NCBI RefSeq assembly: GCF_011492945.1
Contig: NZ_CP045119.1
Span: forward strand, 1,116,001-1,180,000
DNA length: 64,000 nucleotides
Reading direction: 5' to 3'
DNA from: Rubrobacter tropicus
GTDB lineage: Bacteria > Actinomycetota > Rubrobacteria > Rubrobacterales > Rubrobacteraceae
This document shows positions 41,964 to 49,641 of the stretch, piece after piece (within the stretch, counting starts at the first letter, position 1; the number at the start of each line of letters is the position of its first letter). The notes beneath the pieces were generated by a model, which saw only the letters and a program-made list of their open reading frames with translations, was not told where the DNA came from and did no database searches. The translations under genes and the position numbers were made by a program.

Positions 41964-42932
41964 CTAGCTTGCCCCCAGCCGTTCTATGATGCGTCGGGCC
42001 TCCTCGATCGTCCTGCGGCTCACGGGGCCGCCTTCACCGGCGCGCAGCGGTGGGCCGAACTCGACGCGGGTGGTTACGTTCCTGAGGGCCGGCACGAGCA
42101 TCTGGAGCGTGGCCGAAAGCCAAGCGCGGTCGCTCGGGGCGCGGCGGAGAAGGGCGATGGGGTTGCGGAGCGCGGAGGCCGAGATCACGCCGCTCACGAC
42201 GGCCGGGACGACCGTGAGGCCCGGGACGAGCCGGGCGAACACGTCCACGCTCCCCGACCAGGCTTCGAGCGCCTCGGACGCCCCCGGCAACACCGCCGGG
42301 TCGGGCTCTATCCTGCCGCCGGGGAACGTGATGACGGAGCCGCCGCTTCGCAGGTGGCGGGCCGCCGTTCTGGCTGCGCCCGGACGGCCGTTCGGGGTGT
42401 CGGGGACCGGGATCAGGGCCCGCGTGGTGTTCGGGAGGGCTGAGAGGAAGGGCCGTTCGGCGGCGATCACCCTCAGGTCGTTCCTCGGCATCGCGGCGAA
42501 GAGGGCCACGGCGTCGGCGAGGCCCGGATGGTTCGACACGACGAGCAGCGGTCCTTCGCGCGGAATGCGGTCCGCGCCCTCGACCACGACGCCGCGGGAC
42601 ATCTGATCCAGGGCCCAGGCACCGCCCGCCGGAAGGCCCGATTCCCCGACGATGTCGTCGTAGGTCGAGATCTGGCCCGCCAGCCGCCGCGCCGGGACGG
42701 AAGAGAGGAACTCGAGAAACGACCGGACGGCGCCCGGTCCAAGATTCCCCAGCCCGAAAGCGGAGATCAGGTCCTCCACGCAGACCTCCGCCAGCGCCCG
42801 GATGCGCTCTTCGCGGGCCGGTGTCCGCGCCGGGGCCGCGATGGGCAGCGTGTGCGTGTTTTCCAGAGCGTTTCTCCCTGTTGTGTGATCCACCGGCAGC
42901 CCAAGTATGGAACCGAACGGGCGAAGGCTCAT
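41964..42932 (-). CDS. PlsC-type acyltransferase
   Basis: 322 aa. Acyltransferase block I VVSNHPGLADAVALF carries the catalytic HxxxxD, with block III-like VITFPGGRIEPDP downstream. The N-terminal 100 residues contain helices rather than a signal peptide. It is likely to acylate a glycerophosphate- or lyso-lipid-type acceptor. It sits directly upstream of an MFS gene, an arrangement reminiscent of lysophospholipid transporter/acyltransferase pairs, though the MFS here is drug-exporter-like. Confidence 0.82.
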   Translation of the reverse strand: MSLRPFGSILGLPVDHTTGRNALENTHTLPIAAPARTPAREERIRALAEVCVEDLISAFGLGNLGPGAVRSFLEFLSSVPARRLAGQISTYDDIVGESGLPAGGAWALDQMSRGVVVEGADRIPREGPLLVVSNHPGLADAVALFAAMPRNDLRVIAAERPFLSALPNTTRALIPVPDTPNGRPGAARTAARHLRSGGSVITFPGGRIEPDPAVLPGASEALEAWSGSVDVFARLVPGLTVVPAVVSGVISASALRNPIALLRRAPSDRAWLSATLQMLVPALRNVTTRVEFGPPLRAGEGGPVSRRTIEEARRIIERLGAS

Positions 42933-43034
42933 CCCGCAAATGGGCCATCTTTGCGCCGCGCGGGCCTCTTCTCCTCTCTCAGGGGTAGATACGCAACGGT
43001 GTCGCGGTCGGTTGTGAGGCCGGGGCCCGAGGGG

Positions 43035-43415
43035 TCAGGGCCTGCGGCGCAGGATCTCGACGGCCGAGCCGTCTAGCACGGTGTCGCCGAGCCTCACGTT
43101 CGGTTTTTTTACCTTTACCCGCACGGCTTCGACGAGCGGGTGCTCTTCCAGGGTCGCGTTCGCTATGCGCTCCGCGACGGTCTCGGTGAGGCCGACGGGC
43201 TCGCCTTCGACCACTTGCTTCGCGAGGCCGTGGACCTCGCCGTAATCCACGGTCTTGGTCAGGTCGTCCGAGAGGCCCGCGGGCCTGAGGTCCAGGCTGA
43301 GCTCGACGTCGACGACGAAGGGTTGTCCGAGCTCGCGCTCGGCCGCCAGGGTGCCGTGACGGCCGTGGAAGATCATGCCTTCCAGGAGAATGCGGTCGTG
43401 GGTCTCACCGTTCAT
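43035..43415 (-). CDS. folB: dihydroneopterin aldolase
   Basis: 126 aa from ATG 43415. Family features: RILLEGMIFHGRHGTLAAER at the N-terminus, the substrate-binding segment TKTVDYGEVHGLAKQVVEGE and the catalytic lysine in VRVKVKKPN. Converts 7,8-dihydroneopterin to 6-hydroxymethyl-dihydropterin and glycolaldehyde in folate synthesis. No folP or folK is adjacent. It is divergent, about 95 bp apart, from an operon with RibD_C-like and PTPS-like genes, so a role in a dedicated pterin pathway is possible. The longer upstream frame has no support. Confidence 0.88.
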   Translation of the reverse strand: MNGETHDRILLEGMIFHGRHGTLAAERELGQPFVVDVELSLDLRPAGLSDDLTKTVDYGEVHGLAKQVVEGEPVGLTETVAERIANATLEEHPLVEAVRVKVKKPNVRLGDTVLDGSAVEILRRRP

Positions 43416-43509
43416 CCGGCGCAGTATAGGGCCCGGTGGCACCCCCGCGCCAGCGGGTCTCAGGTCGCCCGTGCTAACCTTCCGTGTGGTGGAGTGAGAG
43501 GAGAAGCCC

Positions 43510-44202
43510 ATCGAACGCCCGGCCATCACCGTTAGCTACGCCCAGACCCTCGACGGCCGCCTGGCGACCCTGGACGGGAGCTCGCAGTGGATCAGCGCCC
43601 CCGACTCGCTCTGCTTCTCCCACGAGCTGCGCGCCTCGCACGACGCCGTCATGGTCGGCGTGGGAACGGTGATACGGGACGACCCGCGCCTGACCGTCCG
43701 CCTGGCCCGGGGCGAGAACCCCCTCCGGATCGTCGTGGACAGCTCCCTGCGGACCCCGACGAGCGCGGCGGTTCTGGCCGGAGGCGCGGCCAAGGGAACC
43801 GTTCTGGCCGTAACCGGCCGCGCCGCAGTAGCACGCTGCGGGGAGGCGGAGTCGCTGGGAGCCACGGTCCTGCGGCTTCCCCCCGGCCCCGGTGGCGGGG
43901 TGGATCTCGGGGCGCTACTGCGCCGTCTGGACGGCCTCGGGGTACGCTCCGTGATGGTCGAGGGAGGCGCGACCCTGATAACAGCCCTCCTGCGCGAAGA
44001 GCTCGTGGATCGCCTGGCGGTCTGCGTGGCGCCGAAGATTCTCGGCGCCGGGATAGAGGCCGTCGGCGACCTCGGCATCAGGGACCTCGCGAGGTCCATC
44101 TCCCTGACGGACGTAACCTTCACGCCGCGCGGCGGGGACCTGCTCCTCGACGGGCGCGTCGAGTACCCGGCGGATCGGGATGAGGTCAGCCGCGCGGGAT
44201 AG
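43510..44202 (+). CDS. RibD C-terminal domain reductase
   Basis: 230 aa. Matches the stand-alone RibD_C/DHFR-like reductase: RPAITVSYAQTLDGRLAT, SQWISAPDSL, ASHDAVMVGVGTVIRDDPRL and SVMVEGGATLITALL. It reduces a pyrimidine or pterin intermediate with NADPH. The conserved start of the domain lies upstream of every ATG, GTG or TTG in frame (the first is 43651, 47 residues in). An in-frame TGA at 43495 limits the start; AGAGGAG at 43497-43503 is followed six bases later by ATC 43510, which is the likely initiator. Its 3' end overlaps the next gene by 23 bp. Confidence 0.8.
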   Translation: MERPAITVSYAQTLDGRLATLDGSSQWISAPDSLCFSHELRASHDAVMVGVGTVIRDDPRLTVRLARGENPLRIVVDSSLRTPTSAAVLAGGAAKGTVLAVTGRAAVARCGEAESLGATVLRLPPGPGGGVDLGALLRRLDGLGVRSVMVEGGATLITALLREELVDRLAVCVAPKILGAGIEAVGDLGIRDLARSISLTDVTFTPRGGDLLLDGRVEYPADRDEVSRAG

Positions 44203-45220
44203 CCTGAAAGCGACGGCCCTCTGGTTCCCCGCCAGGCGCGTCGCACAGCTGCGCCCGGAGACCGTCCCGGTCCCCGGACAGGGCGAGGTGCGCGTCAGGG
44301 CGGTCCTCTCGGCGGTGAGCCACGGCACCGAGATGCTCGTCTACCGGGGCGAGGTTCCGGAAGACCTGTCGCTCGACCTGCCCACCTTCGCCGGGGGCTT
44401 TTCGTTCCCGATAAAGCACGGCTACGCCTCGGCCGGCCGCGTCCTGGACACGGGGCCGGGCGTCGAGAACCTCGCGCCCGGCGACCCCGTCTTCGTCCAC
44501 CACCCGCACCAGGACGTCTTCACCGTTCCGGCGGACCTCCCGGTGCGCCTGCCCGGGGACCTGGATCTCTCGCGGGCCGTCTTCTTCGCGAACATGGAGA
44601 CCGCCCTCAACGTGGTCCACGATTCCCCGGCGCGCCTCGGGGAGACTGCCCTGGTCTTCGGTCAGGGCGTGGTCGGGTTGCTCGTAACCCGGCTCCTCAA
44701 GATGTCCGGCACCTCTGTCCTAGCCGTCGAGCCCGTACCCGAACGCCGAGAGCTCGCCCTGAAGATGGGCGCGGACGCGGTTTTCGGGCCGGACGAGGAC
44801 CCGAAGGGGCGCGTATTCGCGGCGACGGGCGGGCGCGGGGCCGACGTCGCGGTCGAGGCCAGCGGGTCGGGCGCCGCGCTGGCGGCGGCCGTGGAGTGCG
44901 TGGCGGTCGAGGGGACGGTTGTGGCGGCGTCCTGGTACGGGAAGAAGGAGGTCGGGCTCCCGTTGGGCGGACGGTTTCACCGGGGAAGGGTGAAGATAAA
45001 GTCGTCGCAGGTCGGACGGATGACCCCGGAGCTTGGGGCGCGTTGGGACCGCGGGCGGAGGGCCGAGGCCGTGATCTCGTTGCTCCAAGACCCGCTGCTC
45101 CCGCTCGATTCGTTCGTCTCCCACCGGGTACCGTTCGGGGAGGCGCCCGGCGTCTACGGGATGCTCGACCGGGGCGACGTCGGGGCCGTGCAGGTGGTCT
45201 TTGATTACGGGGAGGCTTGA
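44180..45220 (+). CDS. zinc-site-deficient medium-chain dehydrogenase (MDR)
   Basis: 346 aa. MDR fold with the nucleotide motif TALVFGQGVVGLLVTRLLKM and FPIKHGYASAGRVLDTGPGV. At the catalytic zinc position the usual CGTD is SHGTEMLVYRG, and the His-Glu of GHE is replaced (HGYASAG), so classical alcohol-dehydrogenase zinc chemistry is unlikely; the SHGTE variant is shared with BchC-like enzymes. Overlaps RibD_C upstream and the PTPS-like gene downstream. A reduction step on the cluster product is inferred. Confidence 0.82.
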   Translation: MRSAARDSLKATALWFPARRVAQLRPETVPVPGQGEVRVRAVLSAVSHGTEMLVYRGEVPEDLSLDLPTFAGGFSFPIKHGYASAGRVLDTGPGVENLAPGDPVFVHHPHQDVFTVPADLPVRLPGDLDLSRAVFFANMETALNVVHDSPARLGETALVFGQGVVGLLVTRLLKMSGTSVLAVEPVPERRELALKMGADAVFGPDEDPKGRVFAATGGRGADVAVEASGSGAALAAAVECVAVEGTVVAASWYGKKEVGLPLGGRFHRGRVKIKSSQVGRMTPELGARWDRGRRAEAVISLLQDPLLPLDSFVSHRVPFGEAPGVYGMLDRGDVGAVQVVFDYGEA

Positions 45221-45600
45221 TGTACGAGGTATACGTCGCGGCGTCTTTCGAGGCGGCCCATCGCCTCAGAGGCGAGCATTTCGGGCCCGCGGCCCGCACC
45301 CACGGCCACACGTACAGGCTGGAAGCGGTGGTGCGCGGGGAAAATCTGGCTGAAGACGGCACCCTGTTCGACATAGGTGTGCTCCGCGAGACGGTCGACG
45401 GCGTCGCCGCCTCCCTGCACTACCGGGATCTCGACGAGGTTCCGGGGCTCGCCGGCAAGAACACCACGGCCGAGGTCGTGGCGGGTTTCTGTTGGGATGG
45501 GATTTCGCCCTCCCTCCGAGGCCGCGGCCTCGCCTCGCTTGCGGTCCGCGTCTGGGAGTCGCCGCAGGTCTACGCCGCCCGCGAAGGGGCCCTCGACTGA
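45220..45600 (+). CDS. 6-pyruvoyltetrahydropterin synthase/QueD-family protein without catalytic Cys
   Basis: 126 aa from ATG 45220, whose A is the last base of the previous stop (TGATG). The zinc triad is intact: H14 in FEAAHRL, H28 and H30 in THGHTYRLE; E85 lies in KNTTAEVVAGF. The catalytic cysteine four residues before HGH (CxxxHGH) is Ala24 here, so normal PTPS or QueD chemistry should be impaired or altered. It may perform a lyase or isomerase step on a dihydroneopterin-type substrate. Part of the RibD_C-MDR-PTPS-GT-MT operon. Confidence 0.85.
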   Translation: MYEVYVAASFEAAHRLRGEHFGPAARTHGHTYRLEAVVRGENLAEDGTLFDIGVLRETVDGVAASLHYRDLDEVPGLAGKNTTAEVVAGFCWDGISPSLRGRGLASLAVRVWESPQVYAAREGALD

Positions 45601-45602
45601 CC

Positions 45603-46646
45603 GTGCGCCTCGCGTTCGTCACGGTCGGGGACGCGGCCCGTCTCACGGGGGGCTACCTGTACAACAGGCGCCTTCTCGAAGGGCTAAAGGAGAACGGTGC
45701 GAAGGTAGAGGTCTTCGTCCCCTGCGGTGCGGACCCGCGGGCCCAGGCCGCGGCAGCACCTGCTTTCGGAAACGTGTTCGACCCCGCCCCCTTCGACGCG
45801 GTCGTGGTCGACGCCCTGGCCCGCGTCGTCGTCGCCCCACACCTCGATCGCTGGCGGTCGGGCCGCCCGGTCGTCGCGCTGGTACACGAACTGCCAGGTG
45901 TCGCGGACCCTGCCGCGTCCGACCGGGAGCGCCCGTTCGAGGCGCCCATCCTCCGGTCCGACCGGATCGTCGCCGTGAGCGACCACGGAAAAGAGGTTCT
46001 GCTAAAGAGGGGCGCCCCCGCCGCCCGCGTCCGCGTGGTACCGCCCGGTTTCGACGGGTTGGGGCGCGGTCTCGAAAGGGGGCTTCTTCGTGAAGGGCCC
46101 CCGCGCGTCCTGTGCGTGGCGCAGTGGATCCCACGCAAAGGCGTCCTCGACCTGGTCCGGGCCTGGGGTACGAAAGATACGCCCGGGGCCATGCTCGACC
46201 TCGTGGGCGAGACGGACGCCGACGCCCCTTACGCGACAAAGGTGCGCGAGGCCGCGTCCTACGACCCTTCCATCCTCGTACACGGCCCCGTAGACGATGA
46301 CACCCTGGCCGGTCTCTATGCCTCGGCCTACATCTTCGCGCTGCCATCCCGTTACGAGGGCTACGGCATCGTCTACGCAGAGGCGCTCTCCTTTGGGCTT
46401 CCCGTCGTCGCCTGCACCGTCGGGCCCGTCCCCGAGGTCGTCGGCGATGGGACAGGCCTGCTCGTCCCGGCCGGCGATCCGGAAGCCCTCTCCGACGCGC
46501 TGGACCGGCTCCTCTCCGACGCCGGCCTCAGGGAGAAGATGTCCGCCGCCGCGCTCCAGAGGGCCGCCGGCCTTCCGCGCTGGAGGGACACGGTGGACGG
46601 GTTCCTCGCCGCGTTGGGGGAAATCGTAGAGGAGCGGGGGAGGTGA
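45603..46646 (+). CDS. family 4 glycosyltransferase
   Basis: 347 aa from GTG 45603, two bases after the PTPS-like stop. GT-B fold: TGGYLYNRRLLEGLKENG at the acceptor side, VLCVAQWIPRKGVLDLVRAW opening the donor domain, and the EX7E-type motif in PSRYEGYGIVYAEALSFGLP. It would add a sugar from a nucleotide donor to the cluster product or to a lipid acceptor. The following methyltransferase overlaps by GTGA. No lipid- or wall-polymer genes adjoin, which favours a small-molecule acceptor. Confidence 0.87.
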   Translation: MRLAFVTVGDAARLTGGYLYNRRLLEGLKENGAKVEVFVPCGADPRAQAAAAPAFGNVFDPAPFDAVVVDALARVVVAPHLDRWRSGRPVVALVHELPGVADPAASDRERPFEAPILRSDRIVAVSDHGKEVLLKRGAPAARVRVVPPGFDGLGRGLERGLLREGPPRVLCVAQWIPRKGVLDLVRAWGTKDTPGAMLDLVGETDADAPYATKVREAASYDPSILVHGPVDDDTLAGLYASAYIFALPSRYEGYGIVYAEALSFGLPVVACTVGPVPEVVGDGTGLLVPAGDPEALSDALDRLLSDAGLREKMSAAALQRAAGLPRWRDTVDGFLAALGEIVEERGR

Positions 46647-47545
46647 GCGTCCCGCATCCGGACGGGAGGCTCGACCAGAACCGCCGTTCGTGGAACGCGG
46701 TAGTCGGGGCGCACGACAGCCACCGCGGGGACCTCGCGGGCTTCCTGAAGAACGGTGGTTCCACACTCTTTCCCGAAGAACTCGGGCTTCTGGGGGAACT
46801 GTCGGGACGGGCCGTGGCGCACCTGCAATGCAACTCAGGCGGCGACTCCTTGAGCCTCGCCCTACTCGGAGCAGACGTGACCGGCGTAGACCTCAGCGAC
46901 GGGGCGGTACGCTCCGCCCGGCGCCTCTCCGAAGAGAGCGGCGTGCCGGCCCGGTTCGTCCGGGCCGACGTGTACGAGTGGCTGGCGGAGAACGCGAAGG
47001 GCGAAGAACGATTTGACGCCGTCTTCGCCTCCTACGGCGTCGTCTGCTGGCTTCCCGACCTGAAAACCTGGGCCTGCGGAATAGCCGGCGTCCTGGCGCC
47101 CGGCGGACGCCTGGTGCTCGTGGACTTCCACCCCGCCGCCGACGTTTTCGACGAGGACTGGAACCCGTCGCGCGGTTATCCCGGCGGAGGGGAAAAGACA
47201 ATTCTCGAAGAAGGCGTGGGCGACTACGTGGCCGAATCCGGAGGCGGGCTCACGCCCGCCGGCTTCTCCGACGGTGTCGGCGGGTTCCGGAACCCGGAGC
47301 CGGCGCACCTGTTCCGGTGGGGGCTCGGCGAGGTCGTCAGCGCGCTCGCCGGGGCGGGGCTAAAGATCACGTCCTTCGAAGAGTACCCGTACTCAAACGG
47401 CGAGCGCCACTTCGCCCGAATGCGCGAGGGGTCCGGGCGCCGCATGTTCCCGCCCGAGGATGTTCCCGCCGTCCCCCTGATGTACGGGTTGAGGGCACAC
47501 AAAAACAAAGCCCCGCCCGCGCGACGTCCCCCCACGAACCCGTAG
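46643..47545 (+). CDS. class I SAM-dependent methyltransferase
   Basis: 300 aa, GTG start overlapping the glycosyltransferase stop. SAM motif HLQCNSGGDSLSLALLGADV, acidic loop DLSDGAV, then FDAVFASYGVVCWLPDLKTW and the post-motif GGRLVLVDFHP. The conserved N-terminal WNAVVGAHDSHRGDLAGF is a substrate-lid motif seen in small-molecule methyltransferases. The last residues (APPARRPPTNP) run into a GGGCGGGTT palindrome repeat and look acquired. Terminal step of the pterin-type cluster is inferred. Confidence 0.87.
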   Translation: MSVPHPDGRLDQNRRSWNAVVGAHDSHRGDLAGFLKNGGSTLFPEELGLLGELSGRAVAHLQCNSGGDSLSLALLGADVTGVDLSDGAVRSARRLSEESGVPARFVRADVYEWLAENAKGEERFDAVFASYGVVCWLPDLKTWACGIAGVLAPGGRLVLVDFHPAADVFDEDWNPSRGYPGGGEKTILEEGVGDYVAESGGGLTPAGFSDGVGGFRNPEPAHLFRWGLGEVVSALAGAGLKITSFEEYPYSNGERHFARMREGSGRRMFPPEDVPAVPLMYGLRAHKNKAPPARRPPTNP

Positions 47546-47566
47546 GGGCGGGTTTCGAACCCGCCC
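47546..47566. repeat. palindromic REP-like unit
   Basis: GGGCGGGTT-tcg-AACCCGCCC, perfect 9-bp arms, preceded by GTA. The motif resembles a T-arm and the widespread GTAGGGGCGGGTT repeat that produces spurious FETRPYG-type peptides. It overlaps the spacer between two convergent genes and could terminate both. Confidence 0.65.
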
Positions 47567-47594
47567 GCTGCGCCAACCACCGAACCGTTAGACG

Positions 47595-48629
47595 CTACGG
47601 CGTAAAAAAGAACGCCAGGGCCGAGATCACGTACACGCCCAGGAGCATGGCGCCTTCGAGCCAGTTGGACCTGCCGTCCAGGGCCACGAAGCCCGTGATG
47701 ATGACGGAGGCCGCCAGGGCGCCGAGCTCCAGGGGGGTGAAGACGAGCCGGAGGGGATGGCCGAGGAGGGGGCCCAGGAAGACCAGGATCGGGGTGACGA
47801 GCAGGGCCACCTGGATCGAGGAGCCGAGCGAGATGCCCATAGAAAAGTCCATCTGGTTCTTGTAGGCGATCTGGACGCCGACTATGTGCTCGGCGATGTT
47901 GCCGACCACGGGCACGATTATGATGCCGACGAACAGCTCCGAGAGCCCGACATCTTCCGTCAGAGGCCCGAGGGCTCCAACGAACGCCTCGGAGACGTAG
48001 GCGACCGCCGCGGTAGCGCCGAGCAGCACCACGAACGAGGCGATCCTGCCGAACTGGGGCTCGTGCTCGGGCCCGGCCGGCTGGCCTTCCGGGGAGCGGA
48101 AGATGAAGACCAGGTACAGCAGGTAGATGACGAACATCACAACGGCCACCTCGATGCTCAAGGAGGTCGGGGGGGTCCCGGGGGTCGTGGCGGCGAAGAT
48201 CGTGGGCAGGGCGAGGGCGACGGCGACGATGGCCAGCATGGAGGCGTTGACGCCGGCGATGGTGGCCGAGAAGGTCTGGGTGCCGTTCTTCAGGCCGCCG
48301 AGTAGCAGGCTCGCGCCGAGCACGAAGAGGACGTTGCCTATGATGGAGCCGATGATCGAGGCCTTGACCACGGTCGTCAGGCCCGCCGAGAGGGCGAAGA
48401 TGGTGATTATCAGCTCCGCGGCGTTGCCGAAGGTCGCGTTCAGGATGCCGCCGATTCGGGGTCCCGAGTGGGCGCCGAGGCTCTCCGTCGCCTGGCCGAG
48501 CACCCAGGCGAGCCCGATCAGGGCGAGCGCCGTGATCGCGAATATGACTAGCACCGGCGCGTGCAGCAACTCCGCGACGACGACCGCCGCCGCCAGCGCC
48601 GCCGTCACCCCGTAAGCGATCCTCCGCAA
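47595..48629 (-). CDS. Ca2+/H+ antiporter (CaCA/Cax family)
   Basis: 344 aa, about 11 helices. The two alpha repeats are clear: GGILNATFGNAAELIITIFA and VGIIIVPVVGNIAEHIVGVQ, each with the conserved GNxxE. Exports Ca2+ against protons. Start TTG 48629 is chosen because GGGGAG lies about seven bases upstream and it begins just before the first helix; the frame continues to 49019 but overlaps the divergent PHP gene. Convergent with the methyltransferase gene. Confidence 0.92.
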   Translation of the reverse strand: MRRIAYGVTAALAAAVVVAELLHAPVLVIFAITALALIGLAWVLGQATESLGAHSGPRIGGILNATFGNAAELIITIFALSAGLTTVVKASIIGSIIGNVLFVLGASLLLGGLKNGTQTFSATIAGVNASMLAIVAVALALPTIFAATTPGTPPTSLSIEVAVVMFVIYLLYLVFIFRSPEGQPAGPEHEPQFGRIASFVVLLGATAAVAYVSEAFVGALGPLTEDVGLSELFVGIIIVPVVGNIAEHIVGVQIAYKNQMDFSMGISLGSSIQVALLVTPILVFLGPLLGHPLRLVFTPLELGALAASVIITGFVALDGRSNWLEGAMLLGVYVISALAFFFTP

Positions 48630-48725
48630 AGCAAGCTCCCCTCGTCCGCCGGTCAAAACGCCCGGCCCATCATATAAGATAGGGCCGAACGTTCTTGTAC
48701 CCTTATATTCCTGGAGTGAGACCCC

Positions 48726-49484
48726 TTGATCGACTACCACCTCCACGTCATAGCCCACGACGACCGCCCGATGACGGTCGGGAACATCCTGAGCTACTGT
48801 GAGGTGGCCCACTCCAGGGGCATACGCCAGATGGGCATAACCGAACACGACCGCTACCTGGACAAGATAGACGTGGCGGCCTTCCAGGAGGCAAGGGAGA
48901 AGAGCAAAGACGTCGGGTTGCGGCTCGGCATAGAGATAGACTTCGTCCCGGGCCAGGAGGAGCGGATGGACGCCGACTCGACGGCGCTCCCCTACGACTA
49001 CGTGATAGGCTCCGTCCACCGCGTAGACGGCGACGAGGTCGACCGGGCCACCGACCAGAGCATCTACGAGCGCTACGACACATACGACCTCTACGCGGCC
49101 TACTACCGCAACGTCCGCGAGGCCGCCCTATCGGGGCGCTTCGAGGTCATAGGCCACCCCGACCTCATCAAGATCTTCCGCCACTACCCCGAAAGAGACG
49201 TTACCCCGCTCCTCGAAGAGACCGCGGACGCCGTCGCCGAATCCGGCGTGGTCGTCGACGTGAACGCCGCGGGCCTCCGCAAGCCGGTGGGCGAGATCTA
49301 CCCTTCCCAGAAGTTCCTGGAGATGTTCCACCGCCGCGGCGTCCCCATAATCCTCTCCTCCGACGCCCACGCCCCCGGCGAGGTGGCCGCCGGCTACGAC
49401 AGGAGCCTCAAGCTCGTCCACGAAGTAGGCTACCGCGAAGTAGCGACCTTCGAAAACCACGAACGCGGCACGCTGGCGCTGTGA
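48726..49484 (+). CDS. PHP-domain histidinol-phosphatase-like phosphoesterase
   Basis: 252 aa. Metal ligands across the TIM-like barrel: DYHLHVIAHDD, GITEHDRY, LGIEIDFVPG, YVIGSVH, VIGHPDLIKIF, LSSDAHAPGE. Length and motifs fit HisK-type histidinol phosphatases and related PHP phosphoesterases. Start TTG with GGAG upstream. No his genes nearby, so histidine synthesis is likely but not proven by context. It ends at a heptamer repeat. Confidence 0.88.
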   Translation: MIDYHLHVIAHDDRPMTVGNILSYCEVAHSRGIRQMGITEHDRYLDKIDVAAFQEAREKSKDVGLRLGIEIDFVPGQEERMDADSTALPYDYVIGSVHRVDGDEVDRATDQSIYERYDTYDLYAAYYRNVREAALSGRFEVIGHPDLIKIFRHYPERDVTPLLEETADAVAESGVVVDVNAAGLRKPVGEIYPSQKFLEMFHRRGVPIILSSDAHAPGEVAAGYDRSLKLVHEVGYREVATFENHERGTLAL

Positions 49485-49486
49485 AA

Positions 49487-49641
49487 GCTGGTCAGCTAGT
49501 CAGCATTTCAGCCTGTCAGCCACGATGCGGACGGCGCGAGGTGGCGCCCCAGACGAACGGACGATGCGAACGTGGCAGGTTTGTGGACGTGAAGACGAGC
49601 CCAAACCAAAAAGCTGAAATGCTGACCAGCTGAAATGACCG
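49487..49641. repeat. heptamer element with inverted arms
   Basis: The left arm GTCAGCATTTCAGC (49499-49512) pairs perfectly with GCTGAAATGCTGAC (49613-49626). The core is 100 bp. It fills the whole space between the PHP and AlaX genes, and the AlaX ATG (49635) is formed by the repeat text AGCTGAAATGACC. Confidence 0.78.

Noticed and set aside
47224-47580. ORF containing GGFETRPYGFVGG
   Set aside because: The peptide comes from the GGGCGGGTTTCGAACCCGCCC palindrome, a known source of spurious ORFs, and it is antisense to the methyltransferase.
47543-47605. tRNA-like sequence with T-arm GGGCGGGTTCGAAACCCGCCC
   Set aside because: An acceptor-like CCGTAG/CTACGG can be drawn, but no acceptable anticodon arm or D-arm forms; treated as a REP-like palindrome.
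47595-49019. Cax antiporter with 130 extra N-terminal residues
   Set aside because: The extension is antisense to the PHP phosphatase; TTG 48629 has an RBS and begins before the first helix.
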